Below, one piece after another: positions 39,206 through 48,974 of a stretch of DNA of 64,000 bases (position 1 is the first letter of the stretch; the number at the start of each line of letters is the position of its first letter). The stretch covers positions 1 to 64,000 of the forward strand of contig CANRWW010000013.1 in NCBI GenBank assembly GCA_947643665.1. The letters are read 5' to 3'. Position numbers and translations under genes: made by a program. A model generated the notes under the pieces. That model was not told the origin of the DNA. It ran no database searches and saw nothing but the letters and a program-made list of their open reading frames with translations. This DNA is from an uncultured Porphyromonadaceae bacterium (GTDB lineage: Bacteria; Bacteroidota; Bacteroidia; Bacteroidales; Muribaculaceae).

Positions 39206-39362
39206 GAAGTAAGAGTATTAGAAGTCAAGCAATAATAGTTTTGCTGATATATTTGATATCTCTGATGGCTCTGATTCCTCTGATTTCCAATCCCTGGTTC
39301 CTCTGATATTTTCTCCCACCTCATCTGCCAACCTTGCTTTACTTCTCCTGCTCTTACTTCTC
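39204..39362. repeat. Dispersed TIR-bearing element, copy 2 (trmB-Mrp spacer)
   Basis: Left TIR GAGAAGTAAGAGTATTAGAAGTCAAGCAA (39204-39232) vs right TIR TTGCTTTACTTCTCCTGCTCTTACTTCTC (39334-39362): 25/29 inverse match; ~100-bp core rich in CTCTGAT. Confidence 0.72.
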
Positions 39363-39376
39363 AGCTCTAACTTTTA

Positions 39377-40492
39377 ATGCAAATGCAACGACTATACCCG
39401 CAACTCATACTGGACGCACTCAAAAATGTGCGCTATCCTGCCTCCGGCAAAGACATAGTATCTGCCGGAATGGTGGAAGATGACATACGTATTGACGGAA
39501 ACAAAGTCAGTTTCTCGCTTATATTCGACCGTCCCACAGACCCGTTCATAAAGTCGCTGGTGCGTGCCGCCGAATCTGCCATAAGCACCTACATATCCCC
39601 CGAAGTCGAAATAAAGGGCAACATTGCAGTAAAGACCCGCACCCAGGCACCACAGCCAGCCCCGAAACCTCTGGCCCAGGTAAAGAACATTATCGGTGTA
39701 AGTTCCGGCAAAGGAGGAGTGGGAAAATCTACCGTGGCAAGCAATCTTGCCGTGGCTCTGGCACGCGAGGGCTACAAGGTGGGGCTGCTTGATGCAGATA
39801 TTTTCGGGCCCTCCATGCCCAAGATGTTCGGAGTGGAGGATGCCGAACTGTATATGCATGAAGTAGACGGCCGGCAGCTCATCATACCACACGAAAAATT
39901 CGGCGTAAAGCTCCTTTCCATAGGTTTTCTTGTAGACAGGAACGCTCCTGTGCTCTGGAGAGGCAGCATGGCTTCAAATGCGCTCAAACAACTCATAGGT
40001 GAAGCAGACTGGGGCGAGCTGGACTATTTCGTTATTGACATGCCTCCAGGCACAAGCGACATACACCTCACACTGGTGCAGACACTAGGCATAACCGGTG
40101 TGGTGATCGTAACCACACCGCAGCAAGTGGCTCTTGCAGATGCCCGCAAAGGTATAGCGATGTTCACAGGCGAAAAGGTCAATGTGCCCATACTCGGCCT
40201 TGTGGAAAACATGGCATGGTTCACACCTGCAAAACATCCCGACGAGCGCTACTACATCTTCGGACATGAAGGTGGCGTGGCACTCGCAAAAGAATTGGGA
40301 GTAAAACTGCTGGCACAGATACCGCTGGTGGCAGATGTATGCGAAGATGGCGACGCCGGCACCCCGATAGCGCTGAAAGATTCGGTGATGGGGCATGAGT
40401 TCCTGCATCTGGCTCATGAAGTAGTTGATGTAGTAGACGAACGCAACCGTATGCTTCCCCCCACCGCGAAAGTGGACGTCACTAAAAAATAG
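39377..40492 (+). CDS. Mrp/NBP35-family Fe-S cluster carrier ATPase
   Basis: NIIGVSSGKGGVGKSTVASNLAVALAREGYKVGLLDADIFGPSMPKMFG; DYFVIDMPPGTSDIHLTLVQ. Confidence 0.95.
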   Translation: MQMQRLYPQLILDALKNVRYPASGKDIVSAGMVEDDIRIDGNKVSFSLIFDRPTDPFIKSLVRAAESAISTYISPEVEIKGNIAVKTRTQAPQPAPKPLAQVKNIIGVSSGKGGVGKSTVASNLAVALAREGYKVGLLDADIFGPSMPKMFGVEDAELYMHEVDGRQLIIPHEKFGVKLLSIGFLVDRNAPVLWRGSMASNALKQLIGEADWGELDYFVIDMPPGTSDIHLTLVQTLGITGVVIVTTPQQVALADARKGIAMFTGEKVNVPILGLVENMAWFTPAKHPDERYYIFGHEGGVALAKELGVKLLAQIPLVADVCEDGDAGTPIALKDSVMGHEFLHLAHEVVDVVDERNRMLPPTAKVDVTKK

Positions 40493-40499
40493 TGCGGTC

Positions 40500-40925
40500 A
40501 TGGTAAGGATACTCATAATAAACGGCCCGAACCTCAACCTCCTAGGGGTGCGTGAGCCGGAGGTTTACGGCCGCGTGTCAATGGACGATTACCTTAAGGC
40601 ACTCGCCGTGGACTATCCTAACGTGGAGATAGAATATTACCAGAGCAACCATGAGGGCGATCTTGTGGATCGTCTTCAGGAAGCCGGATTCGACGATTCC
40701 CTGCGTGGTATAATACTCAACGCCGGAGCATACACACACACCTCCCTGGCGCTCTACGACGCGATACGAGCAATTGAGCGCCCTGTCATAGAGGTGCATA
40801 TCTCCAATCCCCAGGCACGTGCAGAGGAAATACGCCACCGCTCGCTTATAGCACCGGCATGCCGCGGCACCATAGCGGGATTCGGGATGGACAGTTACCG
40901 CCTTGCCATAGAATCCCTCATCTGA
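40500..40925 (+). CDS. aroQ: Type II 3-dehydroquinate dehydratase
   Basis: ILIINGPNLNLLGVREPEVYG; YYQSNHEGDLVDRLQEA; IILNAGAYTHTSLALYDAI. Confidence 0.97.
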   Translation: MVRILIINGPNLNLLGVREPEVYGRVSMDDYLKALAVDYPNVEIEYYQSNHEGDLVDRLQEAGFDDSLRGIILNAGAYTHTSLALYDAIRAIERPVIEVHISNPQARAEEIRHRSLIAPACRGTIAGFGMDSYRLAIESLI

Positions 40926-40930
40926 ACGAA

Positions 40931-41569
40931 ATGCAGACATCCGATCCCGAACAATACATCCTTGACCACATATCACCGGAGCCTGACAACCTGCACCGGC
41001 TCGGGCGTGACGTGCATCTGCGGCTTCTGTATCCGCGCATGTGCTCAGGACACCTGCAGGGACGTCTGCTCTCCATGCTCACATCTATGATCTCCCCTAA
41101 CCGCGCACTTGAAATTGGCACATATGCGGGCTATTCGGCACTATGCATAGCAGAGGGGTTGCCTGAAGGGGGCATACTTGACACAATTGAAATCGATGAT
41201 GAAATGGAGCGGTTCATAACCGCACAGTTGCGCAAATCCCCCTATGGCAACCGGATAAGACTGCATATCGGCGATGTAGCGGAAGTACTGCCGACACTCG
41301 CTCCCGGATATGACATGGTATACATGGATGCAAACAAACGCACTTACCTCGCCACCTTCCGGGCGGTACTCCCCTATGTGCGTCCGGGAGGATTCATAAT
41401 AGCTGATAACACACTATGGGACGGGAAAGTGACAGACATACAGGCTAACCATGATCCACAGACACTCGGAATAGCAGAATTCAACGATGCGATCGCAGCC
41501 GATCCGCGCCTTGAAAAAGTAATATTGCCCCTGCGCGACGGCCTCACATTAATACGTGTCAAACCATGA
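40931..41569 (+). CDS. SAM-dependent O-methyltransferase (class I-like)
   Basis: RALEIGTYAGYSALCIAEGLPEGGILDTIEID; YDMVYMDANKRTYLATFRAVLPYVRPGGFIIADNTLWDGKV. Confidence 0.9.
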   Translation: MQTSDPEQYILDHISPEPDNLHRLGRDVHLRLLYPRMCSGHLQGRLLSMLTSMISPNRALEIGTYAGYSALCIAEGLPEGGILDTIEIDDEMERFITAQLRKSPYGNRIRLHIGDVAEVLPTLAPGYDMVYMDANKRTYLATFRAVLPYVRPGGFIIADNTLWDGKVTDIQANHDPQTLGIAEFNDAIAADPRLEKVILPLRDGLTLIRVKP

Positions 41570-42453
41570 CCACGCGCAAGGGAAACGGCCACTTTGCCGT
41601 AATAGGGATGTTTGACGGAGTGCATACCGGGCACAGATACCTGCTGGGAGAACTGAAAAAACTTGCAGCCTCAAAAGGACTGTCGCCTTTGGCTATCACA
41701 TTCTCAAACCATCCCCTTGAGCTTATAGCGCCGGAAAAAGCCCCGCAACTCCTCACCACAACTACCGAAAAGCTGCGTCTCATAAACGAGGAAAATGTGA
41801 ACGGGATAGCTATCCCGTTCGACCACAAACTCAGGTGTACATCAGCTATGGATTTCCTGCACCTCCTACATGACCGGTACGGTGTTGAGGCACTGCTTAT
41901 GGGCTACAACAACAGATTCGGCCACAATGCCCCCAAGGGTTTTGACGAATACCGAAACATGGGGGAACAATGCAACATAGACATTATCCCGGCAAAAGAG
42001 TATACCCCGAAAGAGGGGACGAGGGTAAGTTCCACCGAAGTACGAAGGCTGCTGAAAGAGGGGAATGTGGAAGATGCCGCCAGGCTCCTCGGACGTCCAT
42101 ACGCACTGTCTGGCACCGTGGAAAGCGGCAAACAGCTCGGTCGCCGCCTCGGATTCCCCACAGCCAACCTGCGTCTGTCCGACCCGCGTCAACTGGTGCC
42201 AATGGGTGGAGTGTATGCTACGACAGCTTTAGACCGCCCGGCAATGACCAACATAGGGACACGCCCCACTGTGGACAACACCGGCGAAACCACTATTGAA
42301 ACACATATCATCGGCTGCGACAAAGATCTGTATGGGTCACCACTGACGGTGAGCTTCCGCCACCGTATCCGTCCGGAACGCCGTTTCAATTCACCGGAGG
42401 ATCTGGCTGCACAACTTCAATCAGACCGTATGGCTGCCCTCGCCCGATTTTAA
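41566..42453 (+). CDS. ribF: Bifunctional riboflavin kinase/FAD synthetase
   Basis: AVIGMFDGVHTGHRYLLGELKKLA; SSTEVRRLLKEGNVEDAARLLGRPYALSGTVESGKQLGRRLGFPTANL. Confidence 0.94.
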   Translation: MTTRKGNGHFAVIGMFDGVHTGHRYLLGELKKLAASKGLSPLAITFSNHPLELIAPEKAPQLLTTTTEKLRLINEENVNGIAIPFDHKLRCTSAMDFLHLLHDRYGVEALLMGYNNRFGHNAPKGFDEYRNMGEQCNIDIIPAKEYTPKEGTRVSSTEVRRLLKEGNVEDAARLLGRPYALSGTVESGKQLGRRLGFPTANLRLSDPRQLVPMGGVYATTALDRPAMTNIGTRPTVDNTGETTIETHIIGCDKDLYGSPLTVSFRHRIRPERRFNSPEDLAAQLQSDRMAALARF

Positions 42454-42527
42454 ACTGCCCCGCGATTTCCGATAGTACATTTTTGTACGGCAGCTACAAT
42501 TATATGCCGGCCTTGATCCGGAACCGG

Positions 42528-43577
42528 TCAATACATGGGAGTAAACGGTTTCGAGGGTTTGAGATGGGAATTGGCACACCCCACGAGCTGTGTCTCCTTT
42601 GAAGTGTCAAGCCTCAAAACCGGCGCTCCATCATACAGGTCAAGTTTCATAAGGTCAATGTAATAGATACCAAAATTGGTGACTATATCAAAATAGTATC
42701 TCTTATCGCGCAGCTCTGCAAACGAGCGCCATTGTGTGGAAGACAGGTTTGGCTCTCCTTCAATCATATAAGTATACGGGACAGAAGCATCCTGTAAAAT
42801 GCTACGTGTGATACTCAATGCGAGCGACGGATCATCCACCTTTTCAACATGGTGAGCGAAATAATTCGCACGCACGCAACGGCTCGGACTTGTCACTGTG
42901 CCAGGAAGCATATTCTGGCCGCCGATTTTTCCCCAATAGTCAATTATAGCCCTCATGGCAGGCCATTCAGGATCGTTGGTCATGGCACGGTAATCGCCCA
43001 TATCGTATACCATTACCTTTCCATGGTCGAACTCCAGTATCGCCGATCGTCCGGTAGCATCCGTTATACCCCAGTGAAGCGCGGAAACCGTCCCGCCGTC
43101 GAACGTAGCACCGCCAATAGAAAAATTTTGGGCTTTGAGCACATCTATCACTTCCTGAGTGGTAGCATTCATATCAAGCAACCATCCGACGAACATCGCC
43201 AGCGACATAGCCGGCTTACCCTTGGAGTCATCACCGTTGTAAACGGTGCCTTTGCAGAAAAGGCCGTTTATGACAAGCCCCATTTCATTCATCCCCTCGG
43301 TTATGCCACCATCGTAGCCCACAGCATATACGGCACCATATTTAGAAGTCCATTCCACACTGCCCGGCACATCCGATCCTTTTTTGGCAATCCCACGGGG
43401 ATAAACATAAAGATTTGTAGGAATAGGGGTCTTCCAGTCAAGAGAACGCCCTACTACCATCAATGAGTCCAACCCTTTGTAAAGGACACGTGAGCACGCT
43501 CCCGCATCAGGAATAAAAACTGACGACGCAGCAATCATACACACCGCCGTCATTGCAGATCTGATGAATTTTTTCAT
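42528..43577 (-). CDS. Secreted linear-amide C-N hydrolase (choloylglycine hydrolase/penicillin V acylase family)
   Basis: Signal peptide ending ...PDAGA^CSRVLYKGLDSLMVVGRSLDW; AMTNDPEW; SPSRCVRANYF, the Ntn-hydrolase active-site set. Confidence 0.87.
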   Translation of the reverse strand: MKKFIRSAMTAVCMIAASSVFIPDAGACSRVLYKGLDSLMVVGRSLDWKTPIPTNLYVYPRGIAKKGSDVPGSVEWTSKYGAVYAVGYDGGITEGMNEMGLVINGLFCKGTVYNGDDSKGKPAMSLAMFVGWLLDMNATTQEVIDVLKAQNFSIGGATFDGGTVSALHWGITDATGRSAILEFDHGKVMVYDMGDYRAMTNDPEWPAMRAIIDYWGKIGGQNMLPGTVTSPSRCVRANYFAHHVEKVDDPSLALSITRSILQDASVPYTYMIEGEPNLSSTQWRSFAELRDKRYYFDIVTNFGIYYIDLMKLDLYDGAPVLRLDTSKETQLVGCANSHLKPSKPFTPMY

Positions 43578-43942
43578 AAACTATAAGCAACTGTTCAAAA
43601 TCATTTTATGGCACCGGCCAATATCACCTGAAACACACCCGGCGAAATTTCAAAATATTTCCCCCGGGCAGAAATTCATGCCAATTACGACCGGTTATTT
43701 TTGTCTCCTATGTGATAAAAACACTTTGATCCGGCATGTGGTTTATAAACCATGCATACCCCAACAGGAAAATTATCCACAAATACATGGTAAAACGTCT
43801 GATCTGGACATTTACACATGTTTTCAGGACAAAAACTCATATCGCCAAACACACATAACCGCTAAATTTGCAGCGATATAAGCCAACACATACAAGTAAT
43901 TCGCCTACTGGCCCAAGTAATTATAAACAACAGTTACTATCC

Positions 43943-44422
43943 ATGAAAAAGTTAATTTTGCCGCTGGTGATGCTCCTGCCGGTCACTGCCATCTGGAGCT
44001 TCGACGCATACTTCTATAAGGAAGATGCCAATAGAGCCATACATGTGGCTAAAAATGTGACATGTTTGGAGTTCAAACCGTCAACTACGGTTGTTACACG
44101 TTCGGATTTTACCACATCCGAACTTGACAATTCCACATTCCACCACCTGCTGTTCCGCGATAAATCCACAAGCGGAATGACAGCCTCCGTAACTTCTGCC
44201 AGCAAAATAAAAATTTCCGTAAACGGCACCATTCTGCATGTAACGGCAGACGCCCCCATAACCTCATTGCAGATAATATCAGCAAGCGGAGTCCAGGTAG
44301 CCTCCCTGCCTGCGAGCGCCTCAAACCTGACACATGACATAAGCGACCTTGTCCCCGGCATATACATAGTGCTGGCTCAATCAGACAATCAGGTATCCGT
44401 TTCCAAAATAATCAAAAAGTAA
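43943..44422 (+). CDS. Small secreted protein with T9SS type A-like C-terminal sorting domain
   Basis: MKKLILPLVMLLPVTAIWS signal; C-terminal ITSLQIISASGVQVASLPAS...ISDLVPGIYIVLAQSDNQVSVSKIIKK. Confidence 0.6.
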   Translation: MKKLILPLVMLLPVTAIWSFDAYFYKEDANRAIHVAKNVTCLEFKPSTTVVTRSDFTTSELDNSTFHHLLFRDKSTSGMTASVTSASKIKISVNGTILHVTADAPITSLQIISASGVQVASLPASASNLTHDISDLVPGIYIVLAQSDNQVSVSKIIKK

Positions 44423-44435
44423 TCCCGCAAACACC

Positions 44436-47198
44436 ATGAATCCTATTAAAATATTTACGTTAGCCGGGGCTATAATATCAAGTGCGGCAAATATTGCCAC
44501 CGCGAAGACCGCTAACGATACAGGCAACATCTATCTCTATCACAACAACAGTATAATATACGCTCACGAAGCCGCACTTGTAGACAGCATCGCCTGGGAA
44601 GAAAACGGCACACAAATATCACTTTATAACGCAGAGGGTGCGAGACTCTTCACCTCGGGGATAACAGAGGTAGACAGCCTTTCAACAAACTGCCACACAC
44701 CTAAGGCCGATGTCCTTGATGTGGTGTTCAACGAAGACGGCACTGCCACTGACATATCACCCATGGCAAACGCCATAACAACCGTAGCTTCCGAAAAACT
44801 CACGACATATTACAATCCTACATACGGCAGATATGCCGCACATTTCGACAATCCGTGGGCAGGGGCGGCAGCTGGATACTACCGCATTGATTATAAAAAC
44901 AACGAGGCTTTCAAGAGAGCCTTAGAAAGCGGCCACACTCTTGAGGTGGTGGTCATGGCTGATGAAATAAACAATTCAGAGGCAAAATTTTTCTCATCAC
45001 ATCAGGCCGGAGGTACAGGGCTGATGATCTGCAACAAGAATGACGGGCGCAAATTCAACTCATTCACATTCCTGCCTAACATTTCGGAAAGCAGTGCCAG
45101 CACATGGCGCTGGGCAAACAGCAATGTACAGCCTGTGCCACAGCAATATTACCATCTGGTAGCAGTCTACGACAAACATAACGAGACGGCAAGCATATAC
45201 GTGGACGGCGAACTGAAATGCACGACTCCCGCCAAAGGGAACTTGCGGCATGCCGCCGACAACAGCCAATGGTTTGGCATAGGTTGCGATCCCGGAGGCG
45301 ACAAGGGTGAACAGGCATGGCACGGAGACGTAGTGCTCGCACGCATATATGACAATGCCCTTACCGCATATGATGCAAAGGCATTATATGACCGACTGGC
45401 TGCCGGCGAAAAGGAACCGGAAGAAACCGAACTTCCAAAAGCCGGCGTTCTTGACATCGTATTCAACCCCGACGGCACCGCCACTGACATGTCGCCAATG
45501 GCAAATGAAGTGGAAACCATAGCATCAGACCGGTTATACACCTACTACAGCCCTGCTTTCGGAGGCTATGTAGCACACTTCAACAACGACTATGCCGGAC
45601 TTGCGACCGGATACTACCGCATAGACTATAAGGACAACGCCGTTTTCAAGCAAGCACTTGAAAACGGACATACACTGGAAGCCATATTCATGGCCGACAT
45701 TGATGTTCCCAATACCGAAGCTAAGTTCTTCTCCTCGCATGGAGCCGGCGGGACCGGGCTGATGATCTGCAACAAAAACGAGGGACGCACAGCAAACGCC
45801 ATCACCTTCCTACCCAATGTGACTGAAAACGGAGGTAGCACATGGCGTTGGGCAAACAGCGGTGTCGTGCCACAGAAAAATGTATTTTACCACGTTGTGG
45901 CTGTTTATGACAAGGATGCCCAGAAAGCACGCATATATGTAAACGGCATTCTGAAAGGTGAAGGGAACGCCCCCGGAAACTACCGCCATCCTGACCCTGC
46001 CACACTCCACTGGTTCGGCATAGGATGTGATCCCGGCACACGCAATGGAAATATTGTAGGAGAACAATCCTGGCATGGCGATGTAGCCATGGCACGTATC
46101 TACGACAAAGCCCTGACAGCCGACGATGCAGCCAATCTATGGAAGGCTGTAAAAAACAAAATCGAATACAAAGATCCCGAACTCGCACAGAATGTGCGCC
46201 TATACAGCCTCCCCGTAATACAGGGCAGGACTTACACAATCTATGGCAACGGATTCACGGAAAATGACATACTTGAGGTAACGACAACAGACAACACGCC
46301 TGTAAACACCAGCTATGCTGTAACAGACAAAGGACTGTCGCTGACACTGCCTGTAGATTTCACCACCGGTACATACCGCTTTGTCCTGCACCGCGGCGAA
46401 CAGCAACAGACGCTGGGAAATGCCACACTGACCGTAGTGGAATCCATGCCCAAAGGCGCCGAGATAATCGCACATCGCGGGCACTGGACAGCAGAAGGAG
46501 CAGTACAAAACTCACGTGCCTCCCTCCAGGCTGCCATGGACATCAAAGCCTATGGAGCTGAGACAGATATCTGGATCACGACAGATGACCACCTGATGAT
46601 AAACCATGACCGCACATTTAACGGTGTGACCATATGCGAATCCACATACGCACAATGTAAAGACCTTATCCTCAGCAATGGCGAAAAGATGCCACAGTTA
46701 CAGGATTTCCTTGATATCGTAAAAAATGCACCGGAAAACCCCACACGTCTCGTTATTGAGATAAAAGACCATGGCAACCGCACTCTTGACGAACGAGCTG
46801 CAGAAGCCACTGTAAAAGCAGTTGAAGAGAGCGGCATGAAAGGGGATGAGAAAATCAAATATATCTCTTTCAGCCAGGATGCCTGTAAGAAAGTCATAGC
46901 ATTAGAGCCAGAAGCAGAAGTGGCGTTCATATGCGCCAATGCAAACAACGCCCTTACACCGCAATCTCTTTTTAACCAGGGCTACCATGGTTTAGACTAT
47001 GAAATAGGGCTGCTCCGCAACAACCTGCGATGGATCAAGGAAGCCCACGACCTCGGCATAATCGTGAATGTCTGGACCGTAAACAATGCCTCCGACATTA
47101 TTGACATGATGCGGCAAGGTGTTGACTTTGTCACCACAGACAACCCTGAGACAGGACTTGACATCAAACACCATTTCGACTCCAACCAGCCGGAATAA
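44436..47198 (+). CDS. Secreted glycerophosphodiester phosphodiesterase with two tandem LamG-like domains
   Basis: Duplicated blocks KADVLDVVFNEDGTATDISPMAN... and KAGVLDIVFNPDGTATDMSPMAN...; C-terminal GDPD EIIAHRGHWTAEGAVQNSRASLQAAMDIKAYGAETDIWITTDDHLMINHDRTFNG. Confidence 0.85.
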   Translation: MNPIKIFTLAGAIISSAANIATAKTANDTGNIYLYHNNSIIYAHEAALVDSIAWEENGTQISLYNAEGARLFTSGITEVDSLSTNCHTPKADVLDVVFNEDGTATDISPMANAITTVASEKLTTYYNPTYGRYAAHFDNPWAGAAAGYYRIDYKNNEAFKRALESGHTLEVVVMADEINNSEAKFFSSHQAGGTGLMICNKNDGRKFNSFTFLPNISESSASTWRWANSNVQPVPQQYYHLVAVYDKHNETASIYVDGELKCTTPAKGNLRHAADNSQWFGIGCDPGGDKGEQAWHGDVVLARIYDNALTAYDAKALYDRLAAGEKEPEETELPKAGVLDIVFNPDGTATDMSPMANEVETIASDRLYTYYSPAFGGYVAHFNNDYAGLATGYYRIDYKDNAVFKQALENGHTLEAIFMADIDVPNTEAKFFSSHGAGGTGLMICNKNEGRTANAITFLPNVTENGGSTWRWANSGVVPQKNVFYHVVAVYDKDAQKARIYVNGILKGEGNAPGNYRHPDPATLHWFGIGCDPGTRNGNIVGEQSWHGDVAMARIYDKALTADDAANLWKAVKNKIEYKDPELAQNVRLYSLPVIQGRTYTIYGNGFTENDILEVTTTDNTPVNTSYAVTDKGLSLTLPVDFTTGTYRFVLHRGEQQQTLGNATLTVVESMPKGAEIIAHRGHWTAEGAVQNSRASLQAAMDIKAYGAETDIWITTDDHLMINHDRTFNGVTICESTYAQCKDLILSNGEKMPQLQDFLDIVKNAPENPTRLVIEIKDHGNRTLDERAAEATVKAVEESGMKGDEKIKYISFSQDACKKVIALEPEAEVAFICANANNALTPQSLFNQGYHGLDYEIGLLRNNLRWIKEAHDLGIIVNVWTVNNASDIIDMMRQGVDFVTTDNPETGLDIKHHFDSNQPE

Positions 47199-47216
47199 CA
47201 TCTGAATCTTATATTT

Positions 47217-47262
47217 CTGCCCGCAAAACCCAAAATCACCATAGGTTTAGCGGGCAGTTTTT
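47217..47262 (+). terminator. Intrinsic terminator after GDPD gene
   Basis: CTGCCCGC ... GCGGGCAG + TTTTT. Confidence 0.8.
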
Positions 47263-47397
47263 CTATATCCTCATATTATCCCTTTTTTGTATCCGGCATT
47301 TCCACAGGAGAGTAACACGTATTTTTGGAATCTTTATTTTCCAAATCGGTTATATTTGACTATTTTTGTATGCGGAAACCAATGCATTGTCACTACC

Positions 47398-48951
47398 ATG
47401 AAAAAGATAACGTTCACAGTGGGAGCCGCGCTCATGGCAACCATGACCTCCTGCCGCACAGACAACAACAAACGTCCTGAGAAAAGCGAAACGCCCAATA
47501 TCATTGTCATCCTGGCTGATGACCTCGGTTTCGGAGATGTCAGTTTCTATGGTTCAAAGACCATTTCCACCCCGAATATCGACAGCCTTGCCCGTGGAGG
47601 CGTATGCTTCAACAACGGATATGCATCCTCATCCACATCTACCCCCAGCCGCTATGCGCTGCTTACCGGAATGTACCCATGGCGCGACGATATAAAAATC
47701 CTGCCGGGTGACGCTCCACTTGTGGTATCCACCAACCAGGAGACGCTTCCAAAAATGATGCAGAAAGCCGGATACGCCACAGGCGCCATAGGGAAATGGC
47801 ATCTCGGCATGGGAAATGGTACAGTGAACTGGAACGACACCATACGCCCTGGAGCACGCGAAATAGGATTTGACTACTCATGCATCATAGCTGCCACCAA
47901 CGACCGCGTACCCACAGTATATGTGGAAAACGGCGGTGTCGTAGGCCTTGAAGCCGACGATCCGATATATGTGGACTACGAGAAGAACTTTGAAGGCGAA
48001 CCCACAGCCCTGGAAAACCCTGAGATGCTGAAAATGCATTGGGCACATGGCCACCAGAACTCCATAGTCAACGGCATACCACGCATAGGTTACATGAAAG
48101 GTGGTACAAAAGCCCGCTGGACCGACGAGGATATGGCAGATTATTTCGTCGGCAAAGTGAAAGAATTCCTTCAAGAAAACAAAGAGCGGCCGTTCTTCCT
48201 CTATTACGGGCTACATGAGCCTCATGTGCCGCGTGCGCCACACTCGCGTTTTGCAGGAACAACCGGCATGGGACCCAGAGGTGATGCAATAGCCGAAGCA
48301 GACTGGTGTGTGGGAGAATTGATGAAAGAGCTGGAGCGGCTCAACATTGCAGACAACACACTAATAATTTTCACAAGCGATAATGGTCCGGTGCTTAACG
48401 ACGGATACCTTGACCAGGCACGCGAACTTGCCGAAGCACGCGGACACAAACCTGCCGGCGGCCTGCGAGGCGGCAAATACAGCCTCTTCGACGGAGGCAC
48501 ACATATCCCCCTCTGTGTATATTGGAAAGGCAAAGTGAAACCTACCGTAAGCGACGCGCTCTTCTGCCAGATGGATATAATGGCCTCACTTGCCGAACTT
48601 GTAGACGGTGAAATATCCGACACCCTTGACAGCAAGCCACTGCTCAACACCTTGCTTGGCAACGACCTCAAAGGTAGGGAACATCTGGTAATCGAAAATC
48701 AAGGCAAACTGGGGCTGCGCATGGGTGATTACGCATATCTGCCTCCATATACCGGTCCCGAGACAAACCAGACGGGCAACGAACTTGGAAACCTCGGCAC
48801 TGAGGGACTGTTCAATCTCAAGGAAGATCCGGCACAGACAAACAATCTTGCCGCAACCGACACAACACTTCTGGCACAAGCCAAGAAGATATTCAGCCAC
48901 GAAACAGACGGTTTCTACCGCCCGTTTGTAGAGGAGATCCCGCTTAAATAA
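47398..48951 (+). CDS. Ser-type arylsulfatase (alkaline phosphatase superfamily)
   Basis: NIIVILADDLGFGDVSFYGSKTISTPNIDSLARGG; SSTSTPSRYALLTGMYPWR (S-x-P-S-R signature); IGKWHLGMG; IIFTSDNGP. Confidence 0.93.
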   Translation: MKKITFTVGAALMATMTSCRTDNNKRPEKSETPNIIVILADDLGFGDVSFYGSKTISTPNIDSLARGGVCFNNGYASSSTSTPSRYALLTGMYPWRDDIKILPGDAPLVVSTNQETLPKMMQKAGYATGAIGKWHLGMGNGTVNWNDTIRPGAREIGFDYSCIIAATNDRVPTVYVENGGVVGLEADDPIYVDYEKNFEGEPTALENPEMLKMHWAHGHQNSIVNGIPRIGYMKGGTKARWTDEDMADYFVGKVKEFLQENKERPFFLYYGLHEPHVPRAPHSRFAGTTGMGPRGDAIAEADWCVGELMKELERLNIADNTLIIFTSDNGPVLNDGYLDQARELAEARGHKPAGGLRGGKYSLFDGGTHIPLCVYWKGKVKPTVSDALFCQMDIMASLAELVDGEISDTLDSKPLLNTLLGNDLKGREHLVIENQGKLGLRMGDYAYLPPYTGPETNQTGNELGNLGTEGLFNLKEDPAQTNNLAATDTTLLAQAKKIFSHETDGFYRPFVEEIPLK

Positions 48952-48974
48952 CACATGACCAAAACAGAAACAAT

